Assembly: GCA_023238725.1 (NCBI GenBank)
Contig: CM041531.1
Coordinates: 7,167,113-7,231,112 of the forward strand
DNA length: 64,000 nucleotides
Direction: 5' to 3'
Origin: Scortum barcoo
Lineage: Eukaryota > Chordata > Actinopteri > Centrarchiformes > Terapontidae
The notes beneath the pieces were generated by a model. It searched no databases and had not been told where the DNA came from. It saw only the letters and a program-made list of their open reading frames with translations. A program made the position numbers and the translations under genes. Below, in pieces: positions 22,590-36,200 of the stretch (the stretch's first letter is position 1; every line of letters begins with the position of its first letter).

Positions 22590-22840
22590 ACTGTGTTGCA
22601 TCTGTCTGCCTCGCTGCTTGTGTGTCTGGGGGTGCGCGTGTGTGTGCGTGCCTGTGTGTGAGGGTGCGCTAAAAAACCCAGGCAGCCAGTGGGAGAGCTA
22701 GAGAGCGGGGAGAGAGACACGGGGGAAAGGCAAAAAAGGCATCAGAGAAGGCAGAAGGAACGGGAGTGTGAGACAGCAATGAAATACATCCAAGCTATTT
22801 GCTTACTGCTTCTCTTTCCAGCTTTGAGCACCAACACCAG
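22590..22840 (+). CDS. First exon of an unidentified secreted or membrane protein (partial; coding part 22779-22840)
   Basis: The only host coding sequence I can support. After an inferred 5' leader of about 190 nt with no upstream ATG (GT-rich near 22618-22665, then purine-rich), the first ATG at 22779 has a G at -3. The reading is MKYIQAICLLLLFPALSTNT, plus two bases of the next codon. This is a typical signal peptide: Lys2, a hydrophobic core from Ile7 to Leu17, and small residues before a likely cleavage site near Ser18 or Thr19. The exon ends CACCAG, followed by GTAAGAG, a near-perfect splice donor, and the intron would begin after codon position 2. Reading through hits TAA at once. The mature protein is therefore encoded by exons that I do not find in the next 41 kb, implying a very long first intron, as in many neural adhesion or receptor genes. 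I do not recognise the gene. Confidence 0.55.
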
Positions 22841-25800
22841 GTAAGAGATGAATAAGAGGAGATTGGGTTTATTATCATTCTTTTTTTTTTTTATGTGTCA
22901 GTTTCACCCCGTGTGAGACTCTGAAACAAAAGAGGGGGGGGGTGTAGGTTCAAAGCATACATCTTAGATTACTAATCTGAAGGTCCGTTCAGCCCTGCCA
23001 AACACTGAAGCCTTAATTCGTCCTGGCAGAGGCTCTCTGTGCGCTAAGCATGTTGGAGGCTGAGAGACTTAAAAAGAGGAAGGAAGAGCTTATCTGTTGA
23101 ACTAGGCTATTATCTTTCTCAGTTCTGGGCAGGCTGAGAGACAGTTGTCCTTTTGTGGTGGTAATTCACTGGATGCGATGCCTCCTGAATAGTGGTGACA
23201 TTGCTTTTTGGGACTTTTGCTGCCCGCTGATTCTGGGAGGGGGCAAGTTGAAGTCAGGGGGAACTGAGAGAAAAGGACAAGGCTACTTGTGTTGCAGTGT
23301 CTTGAAAAAGAGCAGGTGTGTGTTATCTATATACAGTATATTTATGTATATATGTGTGTGTGTGTGCGTGATATGAGGCTTCGGAGGGAAGCCGAAGGGA
23401 GAGTGATGGGCCGGAAGAATGAATAAGAGAGGAATGTGTGGAGAGGGAGAGTTTTGATGATTAATTAAATCATTGATAAAATCGTCCTCCTTCTCTGCCA
23501 GTGCCTGACACCGCTGCCTTAATGAGAGCTGTGAGAGGAAATTCAGGGCTTTGACTCTACCATGGAGACATCACACGCAGGAAGGCATGCATTATAAAAC
23601 TTGCCTTTTCCTTTTTCTCCCCCGTGCCCAAAAACAGTTTGATACTGTTGTCATCCTGTCTGGGTGAATTAGTTGAATGCAGTTGCAGAGGGATTATGCA
23701 CATGGAAGATGATGGCTTTGAGCTCTTTTTTTTTTTTTTTTGATATTTACTAAATAGACGAATACCTACGTATGCGTGGTGCGGTGCAAAACACATTGGT
23801 GGCTACTTTCTTTTGCTTCAGGACTACCAGTGGATAGAGACTTATAGAATTCAAGGTTATTGCCTACATCTAGCAGATTTATCAATACCAGAAAGGTACA
23901 CTGATGTATAAGCCATGTAACTATGGGCTGTATTGATGTATTAACCTCAAGCATTTAGTAGTCTGCAAAACAAGCACTCACACATGCCTTGACACACCTA
24001 CAATCTTATTGCTCACAAAACAAATACATAAATATCCTCCAGGCAATATTTGCATCTACAAATATAAAATTTTTTATCACTTTCTTATGTTTTTTTAAAT
24101 GCACATACAGACAGATTTGTTTGGCTATTTTTTAGCTAACAATGCTCTCGTTTGGGTTTGATTTATTTAAATACACTTTGTGTGAAAGGTTTATTTTTAA
24201 GTAGTTTGTACCATCATCAGCCTTGGAGGTGATCTTCTGGGTGCTAATTGGAGAGGGAGGCATTACGGTGGTAATTTGGCAGGTCAGCGCAGATTGTATG
24301 CTACCTCTTGAGGGGGAATGCCATGAAAAGTAATTACCAGAACACACAGATATAATCAGTGTTTCATTACATGGTTTGTATCTGAACAAAAAAAAAAGTT
24401 GCGCTCAGAAAGCTGAGTTCAATCAAAGGCAGCGGAGTCTTCCGGGCAAAGATGATGCTTCAACTGTGACCCACTGAACCTTGATTTAGTTTTGGAAAAA
24501 AAAAAGGAAAATAAAACTAAACATGCACCAGGTGCTAAACAGATCTGCAAAGCCTGCGTTTGAGATAAAGCAGATATGGGAGTACAAGTTAGGATAGGCT
24601 AATCTTGAAATGCCATAATTGAGAAAAATGATTTGGGAGAATTTAAATAACAAATGGGCGCTGATTACAAGTTAGTGAAACAAGAAATGTTAGAAACAGG
24701 CTCTTTTTTAGATCACTTCATTTGCTGCACAAACTCCAACGTAGATTGAAGTACTAGAGCAACTGCCTTGAAGTAAGTCGCCCTTTTTTTGATCAGTTTT
24801 GTCACTAAAATGTTTATTGATCTGTCATTTTTGAGGTTTTAATTTGGTATGGTAAATAAAACTATACAGGTTTGGTGACATATCCTATGTCAGTGTCCTC
24901 TTCTCTACTTTTAAACTGAAATGTCCTTATAATGTTTTGTTTATCACTTGTGGTTGATCTGAATAAGACTGGTGGCTATTTGAGACATAAAATGAGATAT
25001 GGCTTGGGGGCAAAATGAATTGGCTCGGTAGCTTTTGTTTTTGTTACAAGGTTTTTACTCAGGACTAAGAGTCTTCAGATGGCCATGTGTTTAAATTTTA
25101 ATGAAAAGAACAGCAATAAGGCATCTACAGGGACAGTTAAATGTTATTTTCCTGTTTCTAAAGGTTTGTATTCAGCATCCATAGAAGCTCAACACTGAGC
25201 AGTGAAATGACATGACACCAGTCCACTCCCTCATTGTCCTTCTCCCGCAAAGGCTGACATGTAATTTGTCTGCTGTTACCGCTGTCATGTATGCAGAATT
25301 AGCTATGCTGTTAATAGCCAGTGGTAATTAGCTAGCATATGATCTCTGCTATGTTGTCTTTTAATCTACCGCTGCCCCCGAGTGGTTTCTGCTGAGGCAA
25401 TAGCAGTTGGTAGTGGTGGATTTAACATAAAGCTCTTGAAATTGGTTTTATTATCGCTGACATGGGCAGATTTTTATCAAAAGCACCACAGAATTTCAGA
25501 TTTTTAGTTCCTCTTTTTGAATCTGCCGCATTTCAAGCTCAAAACACTTGAGAAATATTCAGCTTTAGTTTCCTTTCTTGTCACAAAAACCACAAGCAAA
25601 AGCCAGGGAATAATAATGATCCTGTGGGCAGATTTTGCTTTAGCTGGCGTTCAAAAGCTTTCACGACTTGATTGGTTTCTCAAGCACTTGTAGTTTTTTG
25701 TCGTTATTCTTGAGGTCATGGGCCCAGACAAAGCTTATCTTTTGTGACATCCTCATTGTTGTTATAGTGCAACATCGAAGGGACTGACTGTAAGGTGTAT

Positions 25801-28800
25801 CTGCAGAAGGAAAATGAATTGTGACTCGGGCTGTCTAGTCTACGTATTGCTCTGCCTCGCTTTGCTTGATTTACTATCATCACATCGGTGGTGCGTGAGA
25901 GAACCCATTTCCTATGTGAACTGCAACCTCCACTGTGCGACCTGGTAGAGTCGCCTTAAGGAACGAGAATTAATGAAAGAGCCATTTCATTTTTTATATA
26001 TGATAGCGGTTCGTTAAGGTCTACACTTAATCCTGTTTTATAGCCTTAAATTCTAAAAAGCAAGGTTTTATTGCATATGTTACAACATTGATGAAAATTC
26101 ACATTTTACAAGGAATACAAGAATTCACAAATGTGAACATTATAGAATATCCTTTCTTATTATCTCTGTAAAATTGTATGCGGCCCCTACCTCATACGAG
26201 GGCTTGATTGAGAAGGATTTGATTTTAATGAATTGAGTGGATTACTCGGGCCACATAATGGTAGTGCAGGGCTGTGTGTCGTTGCAGAAATCAATTGGTA
26301 CTCCGGCAGAACACAAGGCTGCATTGACACCAGTCCCGTGAGATATGACCGTCCACCTCTGGGCCAGGGTTGGGAGGTTTCTACAGTACGGCTGCTCCTC
26401 TGCATTTGGCTTGTTTTTTCTTCTCTATACAGATCAAACGGCTCTACCTTTTTACACTTTCAAATATTCCCTTTCTGAGCATTTCTTGAAACATATTTGA
26501 CACATTTTCTTGACACTATCTTTGATGTCTCTTACCTTAGCAGACTCTTCTTGGAAACGATGATATCTGGTGGGATCGCCACAACATCAAATATTTATGA
26601 GTATTTTGGACGGCAATTAAAAGGACTAGTGAGAGCCTTGGGTTTTACATGGAGTGCGGACACACAGATGCATGGCTTTATTTGGTAACATCCCCCCTGT
26701 GGATATGGGCATATTGTAAATTAAATGGAGTCTCTCTTTAATGTTAAATATGATCATACATGAAGAGGAATGTAGTTTATGAGGTATAGCAGTTAATGAT
26801 GGAACTGGGTAAGGATAATGGTAAATGTAAATGGTCTTCTTGACCATGGTCATTTCCCTTATATGGAAACCTTGATACAGCGTGTTGTCCTTATAACCAT
26901 TAATGATATTTTAAAGAAATCAGACCAGATATTATGTCGAGATTTATGTAAAAAATGTCAACTTAATGTAAGAGGGAATATGTCAGCGTTTTCACAACAT
27001 CTTGTCATAGAAATAGTTCTCAAGGATAGATCAACATCTCTTCGTGCAACTGTTTTTATCTTCGTGGATCGTTGCTGAAAGAGCGCCGAAAGGTCCCCAG
27101 CCTCCCGTTCGTTCAGCACAACAGCAGATGCTTCCTTTGTCTCAATCTGTCACGTTTGCTGAGTTGAAAACATTCCACAGATCATCATTTACATCCGATC
27201 AATATATTCTTACAAGTGACAAGGAATAAATTCAATCAAGACGTACGGCAGCAGAGAGAAACTCGGCATGATATCTCATTCAGGAAGCTCCCATAGTCTG
27301 AATTTTTGCGCTTTAAAATGGCTCAAGTTGTTCACAAATGGGGTCTGACACATTTGGGAAAGTAAGAATTGACTAGAGGTCAAGTGTGGAGCAGATGTTG
27401 AATTAGACTTAACTATTGACCAGGGGGAGATGGTAATGTCAATCTATACATTGATGGACTGCAAATGGTTAGCAGGGATAATGACTAAGTGGAAACAATC
27501 TGCCTCTTATCCCTGGGCATTGTTTAGCACTTGGGTGATGAAAGAGCAACTATTTTGAACAAGTAAGGCTTACCTAACGAAGTGTGGAGTGCTTCGCTCG
27601 CCTATATATTTTCTTTTTTAAAGTGGGGCTTGGCCGTGTTGCCATTTGACTCGATTGTTATTGAGTGAGAGCTCCATCATTATCTAAATAAACTGGCGCT
27701 TTATTTATACTGAAAGACATTGCGGCGGCCTGGCATGTTTGAACTGACACCCCTGCATAAACATTTATGCATTTCGCGGAGCAGCAGTTTGGTGGAAAGC
27801 GGTTAAAGCGTCCGACTGGAGTGATGGCACACCTTACAAGATGGGCATCTGTTTAATTGCCATGCAAAGGCTACCCCTGGGTGACTTTTAATGTGCAGCA
27901 GTGATCTGTGTCACAGTTAGGCCTGTGTAACAGGAAGCATTTGTATGTGTGAAAATTACTTTGAAAAAAAAAAAAAAGGTGCACAATTTCATCCCATCTG
28001 CCCTATGTTTTTCTATTTGCTATTCTATTTTATCTATTGCAGATTAGTGATTGTAGATATGAATTTCGGGGAGGGTTTTGACTCCTTAAGATGACAAGAA
28101 AAAAAGATATTTGTGTGGTCTGGCAATGTCCTCAAATCAGACCATGAATGATAATTGAAATTCAAAGGACATGGCGTAATGGTGACACCATAGCAACCAC
28201 ATGGCCACATGACAGTAATGAAGTGAGCTACAATAAACACAACCTTTGGTGGCTCCTACAAATGAGAAAGTAATTAAAAGGACCACGATCAGTGCAGGTT
28301 GAAGAGTAGCCAGATGTTTTGTATTCAAGGCCACATTTCAGGTGTGCTGCCGTTGCTCTCATTGCTCTCAGAAGGCATTTGAAAATGACAGCAGTGTTTG
28401 TTCTTCATACGCTGAATTTGTTGTGTCATAGATTACTTGTTATCGCACTTCCTGGAACACAAAGTTTTATCATGGAATAGCATCATCCTCTAATGTGGCA
28501 TATAAGAAACTGAAAGAAACTCGCTGATAAAACAAGAATGTTTGGGATGATGTGACTGACGGGAAAAAAGTCACAAATTAACAGACATTACCAGACTGGT
28601 ATTGTCTCATTTTGAAATAAAAAGCATTGGTATGTTTATAGTCCAGAATATTTATGAAGTATTTATTGAGTATGTTGTAGGTTAATGTTGTAGGCATAAT
28701 GTTAGGTTATGCGATGAAACAGATCTGACTGCCATTAACTTGATCTTATTTTCCTCAGTTAACAAATGTGTCGTGGCATTATTGTCTGCTAAGAAACTAG

Positions 28801-31204
28801 TGACACTAAATATAACACTCAGACTAATTCTATGTTAACCGGTGTACTAACAGAAGGTGACTGTCTTGATGCTGTATCAAAATGTTTGTTTTGGCAGGAT
28901 GACATTTTCTGTAATAATCATTCTGTATTGGAAATATGATATTGGACACATCTAATGTAATTCAAACTATGTTGTTGCTATTATTGGTTATCACAAATAC
29001 AATATTAACAGGCGCTGAAGCCAAAACAAAACAGAACTGTGCTGCATAAAAGTTACACAGTTATTCAGGACATATCTGAGTGCACCGCATTTTTCTGCTG
29101 TTGGTAAGACATTTTAAGTTGATTAACATCAGTGGAAGTACTGAATGTCCAGTTAACATTGAATCAGTTTATTAGGTTCAAGTAACTTCAGTTATTACCA
29201 TCTATTACAACAATACATTGGTGCCATTATAAAAGTAAATTCTGCCTTCATGAAAACTTTTGACCTCCATGTCCAAAAGGTGCAGAATTATATTTTGAAG
29301 GGCATGGATCCACACAAAATGTGTAGTTACAAACTCTGAGGCAGATGAACTTTGCTTACTTACTCATCAATTTAACTACAGTAAGTATATTACAGTCTAG
29401 CTGAAAGTTTTCTCTCTAAAACTACATCTCTGTTCTGTAAATCGCTGGTCCTGTGTTCTACTTTAAGAAAAAAATCAGAAACCAAAAGGGGAAAATGTAT
29501 ATCATTTATATATTTCTTGGTTTTATGACGACCTCCCTAGCGTTGCATTAATAGTTAAGTTATGCATCCGTCTGTTTAGATGACCCAATTTAAACAATGT
29601 TTACTATCCCTTTATCTCTGGTTTGATCTTGCAGTTGGCTACTAAATGGGCAGTGTAAAGTGGGTTTTAAGAACTTTTTTTGCTGAAAACAGTTGAAAAA
29701 AAAATGTGTATTGCAATGGTGCTGGGAGGAACTGCAGAGATGGACGATGATCCACTGGGGGCCTGTCACAGCAACACCCTCACACCACACAAAGTCTATT
29801 CATCAATAATTAATATGTAAATACTGATTAGTGCGGCTTCAAAATAGTCCAAATTTTGTGATTTGATAAGATTAAGTCAAAGATTCTCAGACAAATAAAT
29901 CACGACTGGCGTCAAAACAAGCATTAGTATCCGAAGTGACTGAACTTCTTTTCCACTTTATGTTACTGCTCAAATGCTCGTTTTGTACTCATTGTGTCGC
30001 TGTCTTCTAAACACTCCTTAAATTTAATACAGCAGTTGATTTAAGGAAACTACAGTTTTGATGTGAATCTGTACTGCTGGATCAAGCGGCTCCCAAGCAC
30101 TCCCCTGCTGCTGTCAGTATAGATATGAGTCTTCGGTTGTCACAGTCACCGTTGTAATTGGCAGGCTCTTAATTGCTCAGTGCCTGTAAACATGATGCTC
30201 GTGTTCTTTCAGTGATGAGTCATTAGTGCAAGGCTTGGCTTTTTGTTTTACAGTGAAGTGCAAGATGTATAACCGTAATAAACAAAAGCTGAGCTACAAG
30301 CCTCGTCACAATGGCGACACATATACAAGGTCTCAGTTGTTTTTCGGCGGATTGTTGCAGGGCTGCTATTCCCTTTTGAAGCTAAATGCATCAGTCATTT
30401 GCTTGTGTGCTCTATGTAGAATGACGTTCAGGACCTTTCATATGTTCTTTAACACATATGTCTCTGCTTTTTTTTATTTGAAGATTCTTATCTTACTAGC
30501 TGCTGTATTAATTTTCTGTTGATCTACTAATCAATTCATAACTGCAGCAGAAAGTGTGCGGCTGTGTATTGGATCTAATTCCAGTGTAGCCCTGTTGCTT
30601 CAGTACAATTATTCTTGATATGGATATGATTGTTCTATTTATCTAACATTATAGCTGCTTTTGTGCTATGCGCACTCTTGAATACTTTGCTTTCCATCGA
30701 TTCTGAATCATTCAGCATTAGTCGCAGTTTTGATGTCATGAAGTGCATTTTCTAAAAAAATTGAATTCTAACGATGCCACTGATCATTGTTGTGTAGTTA
30801 CTGAATGATCTTAAATTTTATTTCCAGGAAGAAGATTCTTAAAGTTACTAAATAAAGAAATAGAGGTAAATGGCACAGTTTAGTGACACAGAAAGGTCAT
30901 TTACTCTTTTTAACTTCAGATCATGTTATTGATTATTGTAATCCTCGACAGTTTTGGCATTGCAAACACACTTTCTTGACCTATTACATATGGGTCCCTG
31001 TATAAATATACTCCTGATAAACAGATATCAATTATCAAGACGTTTTCTTAAATCCTTGTGTATAGAAACCTTCTGGGAAGTCATTGATCACCATAGCTAC
31101 AGAACACAGTTTAAATATCATGCATAAATGTCATTCAGACTTAGGCGGATGAAGATGTTACCTGCCATTTGAATTATTATCTTGTTTCCCCCCGCTCAGT
31201 TGCC
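22841..31204 (+). other. Putative long intron, first part
   Basis: Starts with the splice donor GTAAGAG. No exon recognised. It contains a G run at 22934-22941, TATA/TGTG repeats at about 23330-23370, T runs at 22883-22893 and 23727-23741, an A run at 27965-27977 and a CTCF-like motif at 25371-25385. All open frames are under about 100 codons and lack content. Confidence 0.45.
25371..25385 (-). promoter_or_regulatory. CTCF-like binding motif
   Basis: On the minus strand this reads CCACTCGGGGGCAGC, which fits the core CCASYAGRKGGC at 11 of 12 positions (C for A at the sixth). It has the same orientation as the motif at 3280-3294. Confidence 0.4.
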
Positions 31205-31208
31205 ATTG

Positions 31209-31430
31209 TTTTGTTTGTTTGTTTGTTTTATTTTCACCTTTATTTATCCAGAGAGCAGTTGCTAAGCAGGCGCGGTCTTTCACAGCAACAGCATGTTTCA
31301 CATTCATAAAGTTACACTCTTTCACACCGGGGAGCTGCCCTTCACAGATCACATGTTCTTCGATTGAACAGCTCCACTGAAGCAGTTAGTTTAGTGCTTG
31401 CTCAAGACTACCTCTACTGTAGTTATCAGG
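31209..31430 (+). repeat. GTTT run followed by a diverged dispersed repeat
   Basis: A TTTG/GTTT run at 31209-31229 is followed by TTTTCACCTTTATTTATCCA. About 130 bases on comes CCACTGAAGCAGTTAGTTTA, then TGCTTGCTCAAG. These are landmarks of a common teleost repeat that reads CCTTTATTTATCCAGG..., CACTGAAGCAGT..., CTTGCTCAAGG. No coding sequence remains. Confidence 0.45.
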
Positions 31431-32539
31431 GGAGGGGATGGGATGGGGGGGGGTTACACGTTCACCTTCCCCACCTCGTTTTGCTCAGCCTTTCGCAGGA
31501 TTCAGCTCTCAGTCATAGACTACTTCTCTAATCATTAAGCTGCCACCAGCAATTTATCCATTCCCCTGATTTCACTCTTCTCTGCTGCTTAATTGGTTCA
31601 CTATGGAATGAACCAAAGTGCTCAAAGGCATTACTCACAAAATATTAGAGGGGATCAGAGAATGTGGAAATATTGGCTTTGGCATGAACAGAAGATGGGG
31701 ATCATGAATAACACCGGTCTACACAAAATGCTTAGATCATGTAAGAAAAACAGAGCTCAATATTTATTGTGTCTCAGCAGTTGTCTGTGCTCCAGTTCTG
31801 TTTCTGTCTACTGAGGCCGCTCTGCTTTGTGAAAACTGTCATTAATTGCTTGTTCTTTCATTATGTTCTCCATCATTGACACTGAAATGTTTTCTCATTC
31901 GCCACATTTTAAAAGCCGCAGCGGCATCTGAACGGTGTCTGTCATTCATTCGGATCGTGTTTGAATCTGCAAAAACATCCTTTACCCCTGTTTAGTAGCA
32001 TAAGTTGCATTTTTTTTCCTGAGCTCTAATCACCCATGACTATGAAGTAAAGGGTAATGTAGGTTTAATGTTTGGCTATTGCTTTCAAATTAGAAGTAGC
32101 CCATTGTTGGTTTTAAGTGGAATTTAGGCAAAAAGACTCGACAGTTAATCATTGCGAACAACAACAGTTGCCTGGATACTTATGAATGAACGCAAAAAGT
32201 GCTCAATTATAATAAGTGGTAAGTAAGAGAGATCTGACATGAAATCTATTCCAACTGAAGTGTTTGGCACAGTACCAGGAACACCTGTACAAAATAATGG
32301 AGTCCAGTCAAACATCTGTGCTGCAAATTCAGGGTCAAGGTTTTTCATTTCTTCACTGTTTTCCTAAAGAACGGAAATACACCAACACCTGCAGGTTTAA
32401 ATGATGCACTAGTTTGGCTTTCATGAGTATGATGCAGCAGTATTTCTTTTGTTTCCGGTAATATCCTGTTCACACAGAGTTACCAACCAGAGATTTTAAA
32501 GGACTGTTGTATCTTTTGAAGATTGTTTCTGACGACTGA
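31431..32539. other. Non-coding stretch
   Basis: Nothing recognised apart from a G run near 31443-31454. A 73-codon open frame at 31593-31814 has no features. Confidence 0.5.
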
Positions 32540-33270
32540 TAACTTAGTAAATAGGTAAATCAGACTCCTCTGGCTCCACCTGCTGATGCCTCTAAGGCCA
32601 TTTGGACAAGAATCCACCACGCCCAAATCAAACCAACCAATCAGAGCAGAGTATCTGACGGAGCTTCAATCTGCTCGCTGCTCCTGCACAGGTTTTACTG
32701 CAACATGCATACGCTAACTTAGACAACAACAGATCAACCAAACAGTGAGAAAACAACAGTTCACAGGAAAGATAAGCAAACAGAGGAGCAGTGAAGAAAA
32801 GTGAGTTAAAAAGAGAGAAATAGACTGAGCGACGCCGAGGGGACGGGATTTCAAAGGCACACTGGAGCACACCGTGGAGACAGGACGAGAGCTGGAACTC
32901 CTTCAAATTTTCAACTTATGACCACTTTTGCTAAATCTCCCCGACTGTAACTTTAACTGTAAACGCTGTTATATCTCCCAGCAGAAACGCTTTTCCAGAG
33001 GCAAGTGAACAAACACGAAAACCTGCCATATACTACTACACAACACAGCTTTGAGGGGTGAGGATTTGCTTTACATCCTCATCTAGGAACAATTACAGCT
33101 GTTTTGAGCAAGCGGCATCAGCTCCACAACTATAATGCAGGTATAGTTTTGTGTCAGAACTGCTGTGGGCCATTTCAAGCTCCTTTGCGACAGTTGTCCC
33201 TTATAGGTTATTGCAGTTGAGAGCGGAGCAAATTCGAAATTAATTTGGTGCAGTACGGCGGACTAAGTGT
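32540..33270. repeat. Possible unclassified dispersed repeat
   Basis: Between about 32540 and 33270 the sequence changes character: it is purine-rich on the plus strand and less AT-rich than its neighbours. It contains CCAACCAATCAGAGCAGAG near 32632 and GACTGTAACTTTAACTGTAA near 32943. I have the impression of a teleost dispersed family, but I cannot show termini or a second copy in this window. It could instead be an exon-like or regulatory block. Confidence 0.3.
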
Positions 33271-36200
33271 AAGCCTTCGTGTAGGTACCATGTCGTTGAG
33301 TAATTGAGGTCTGATCAGTGTTGAGAGCAAGGATTGGATGAGCGTCTGAGCTGCCAGAATTTACTCCACAGCTGTCAGTGGTCTTGAGGATAATTCAACA
33401 AAACATCTTTGATGTGAGTTGCCCACTTGATTACTGAGCTCCTTCCTGTAATATACAAACCAGCTACAGTATCTACAAAGGTTCTCGTCCCGTGTTTGCG
33501 CATCGGTTTGTTGGCACTAGTCAGAAAAAACGGTGTGTGACAGAGATGTACTGTCAATATACAAGGACAAACAAAACAAACTTATGTTGAAGAGCTGAAA
33601 TTGATTTCCAAAGATATCACAGAGCTGCCAAACTGGCGCTGTGTTTTTCATTTCCTGTCTGTTATTAACCCCTCCATATTTGTTCTGTGCTCTCTGCTGG
33701 GTATACTGTACATCACAGCCAAGCTCCAATGTACCATTTTTCAAGAAACATAATATCTGCTTTTTTTGGTGAAGGCTACATAAATCTGAATCCTTTATCA
33801 GCCGCCAGCACACCTCCTCGAAGACGCCCAGACGGATTCTGTTATTTTTATCTAATCATTTCCTGAGCATATTCTGGTGTCAGGATCCATCCTGGCTGAC
33901 AAGTGCTGGTTCCATTCAAGTCCCCTATCACCCTGTTTTTCCAGTGTTTTGCCATGACACCTGACTGATAAGTGTGGTGTTCACTGTGTATGTAGAAGGG
34001 GAGGATTTCAGCAGTGACACGCGACATTTAGCACAGAGAAGCCGTTCTGTGGCGCCCATGGCGGCAGTTTATCTCATAAATGTTTTTGTTTCATATTTTG
34101 ATTGAGGATTTAATGCCTGCAGACCTCAGCATTTGATGGCACTTTTGAGACTCCTGCTTATTCACTGCAAAAGAAAAATGGTGTCTTGAGTAAATGTGAA
34201 GTGTCAGAGATGTCATTAATTCTCAGGCTTTGGTCAGAGGAACCACAGTTTGCAATGAATTTGTGGCCCCTATGAAACTAACACCAGATTTAAATTAGAG
34301 CTATATTTTCTGCCTTTGTTGAAATTTCATTTCATTGTGCATTTACATCATTGAATTAGCAATGTGCCATTTCTTAGATTGGCAATTCTCCAAAGAGAGT
34401 GAAAAATGTCCGCCTTTGTGGGGCTGGCATCACAAAAACTAAAACTGTAAACATCCCACGGCCTCTTCATAATTCTTCACCCTGCATCTGTGCTCTCCGG
34501 CTGATACTTCCAGGATTAAAGGGGTATTGTCACTTGCCAATCAATTTTTAGTGTTAGGTTTACTATTTGGCAACAAATGGAAACCCAGTCATGCAGTTCA
34601 CCTTCCTGCTGATTGCATCTCTCTGATCAATCTGTGGCTGTCCCTGATTTTTTTTTTTTTTCTTCTCCTTTTCCAAGACAACCGCAAACAAGCAGAGAGC
34701 AAAGTGGAGGGCCGGGTTACAAAACGTGGCCTCTTTTCTTTTATGTGTGTATGTATGTGCATCGAACCTCACCGCTGGGCACAGAGAGGGCAGTGAGAGG
34801 GTGTTATGTTGCTGAAGTCCACCACTCCCATTTGCCTGTCTGTCAGATGTCTTGCTTGGCTGAGCTCCACACAGTGATGGTGTTGACAAAATGACAGGAG
34901 GGGGGGCACACTCCAGTGAATGTCAATTTGGCTGCAAAGCACTGCTTCCCAGGACCACTGAAGCTCCCACACACACCAAAACAGAAAAGGGAGAGAGCTG
35001 CATTTTTTTGTAAAAGGCAAGCCCCACAGAGTTGGATATTTACATAAAACATACAGGGTCATGTGCATGCATAACAACGTACGCCACACAGGCCCTGCCC
35101 GTATGCAACCGTAATGTGCACACACTGTGACTGCAGTACGATCCTAGCAGCTGCAATTAGCCGAAACGTAGAGGGAATCACTATCAAAATGCTACTCGAC
35201 ATCCTGTCACCACGACAAGCTGCTGATGGGCTGCGTCTAAGCACAGATTCAGTGTTGTTCGCTCTCACGGATGCTGTGTTCTCAGAGCGTCTCCTTGGCT
35301 TGCTTACTGTCCTGACTTGACTTGGGATTAGAGATGCATTCTAATGTGTCTCTAATCTTATAATCTGTCTAATAGCGGCACAGTTGCACTGGAGCCCTTA
35401 ATATAAACTCTAATAAATAAATACAGATTGAGTTGGGGGACTGTGGAGGTTACTGGGGACGTTTAGTACAGATCTGAATCTACAATCTCGATATAAGAAT
35501 TCACGGAGAATTCCTGTTTGTAACCGCATTAAGCGTCTGGAGTTGCATTCATAAAACTCAACCTCAGATATTAAATAAGTTATACCAAACAACCTCCCTA
35601 GCGTGTTTAGCAAATTAGCATTTGATGACAGGTGTTTGGATTAACACTGATTTAATGAGCTTCATGAAAGTCCCTGGAGGATGAATGTGGGGTTTTGGGA
35701 TTACCTACTTCCAGGATACTGTTAAAGACAGGCAAATGGAAAATCTCTCCTTCAAATCCATTAAAATGTGACCATGTCCTTATCTGCTTAAACCGCACCA
35801 AGAACGCTGAAACAACATCAAACCGCCGCTTTCACTAATGTGAAAGTGAAACAGATGCCTTTATTTATACAGCATGAGCAACAAAACATGAGATTCCTTT
35901 GAATGTGCCTTTTTTTTTTTTTTTTTACGGTGACTGTCATGATGGCATTCTTTATCTTGATAAAGCGCCTAATTGGAAATGCATACCCAAGGCCATTTAC
36001 TAGCAGTCTCCAAGGTAGCTCGATGTCATGACTGTTGTTTAAAAGCTGATAGCAGTGGCAGGTTAAAGAAACTTCGTCATACATCATTTATTTTCACTGA
36101 CCTCTTGTGTTCATTGATAATATTATGACATTAGTACATGAATTAATGCGTGTTACTTTCTTTCTCTGGTACAGACAATCAATGTCTTCATACTCTACTT

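Noticed and set aside
34527..35320. Cluster of open frames on both strands (up to 118 codons)
   Set aside because: Overlapping frames in all directions with no shared theme; typical of a slightly GC-richer non-coding stretch.
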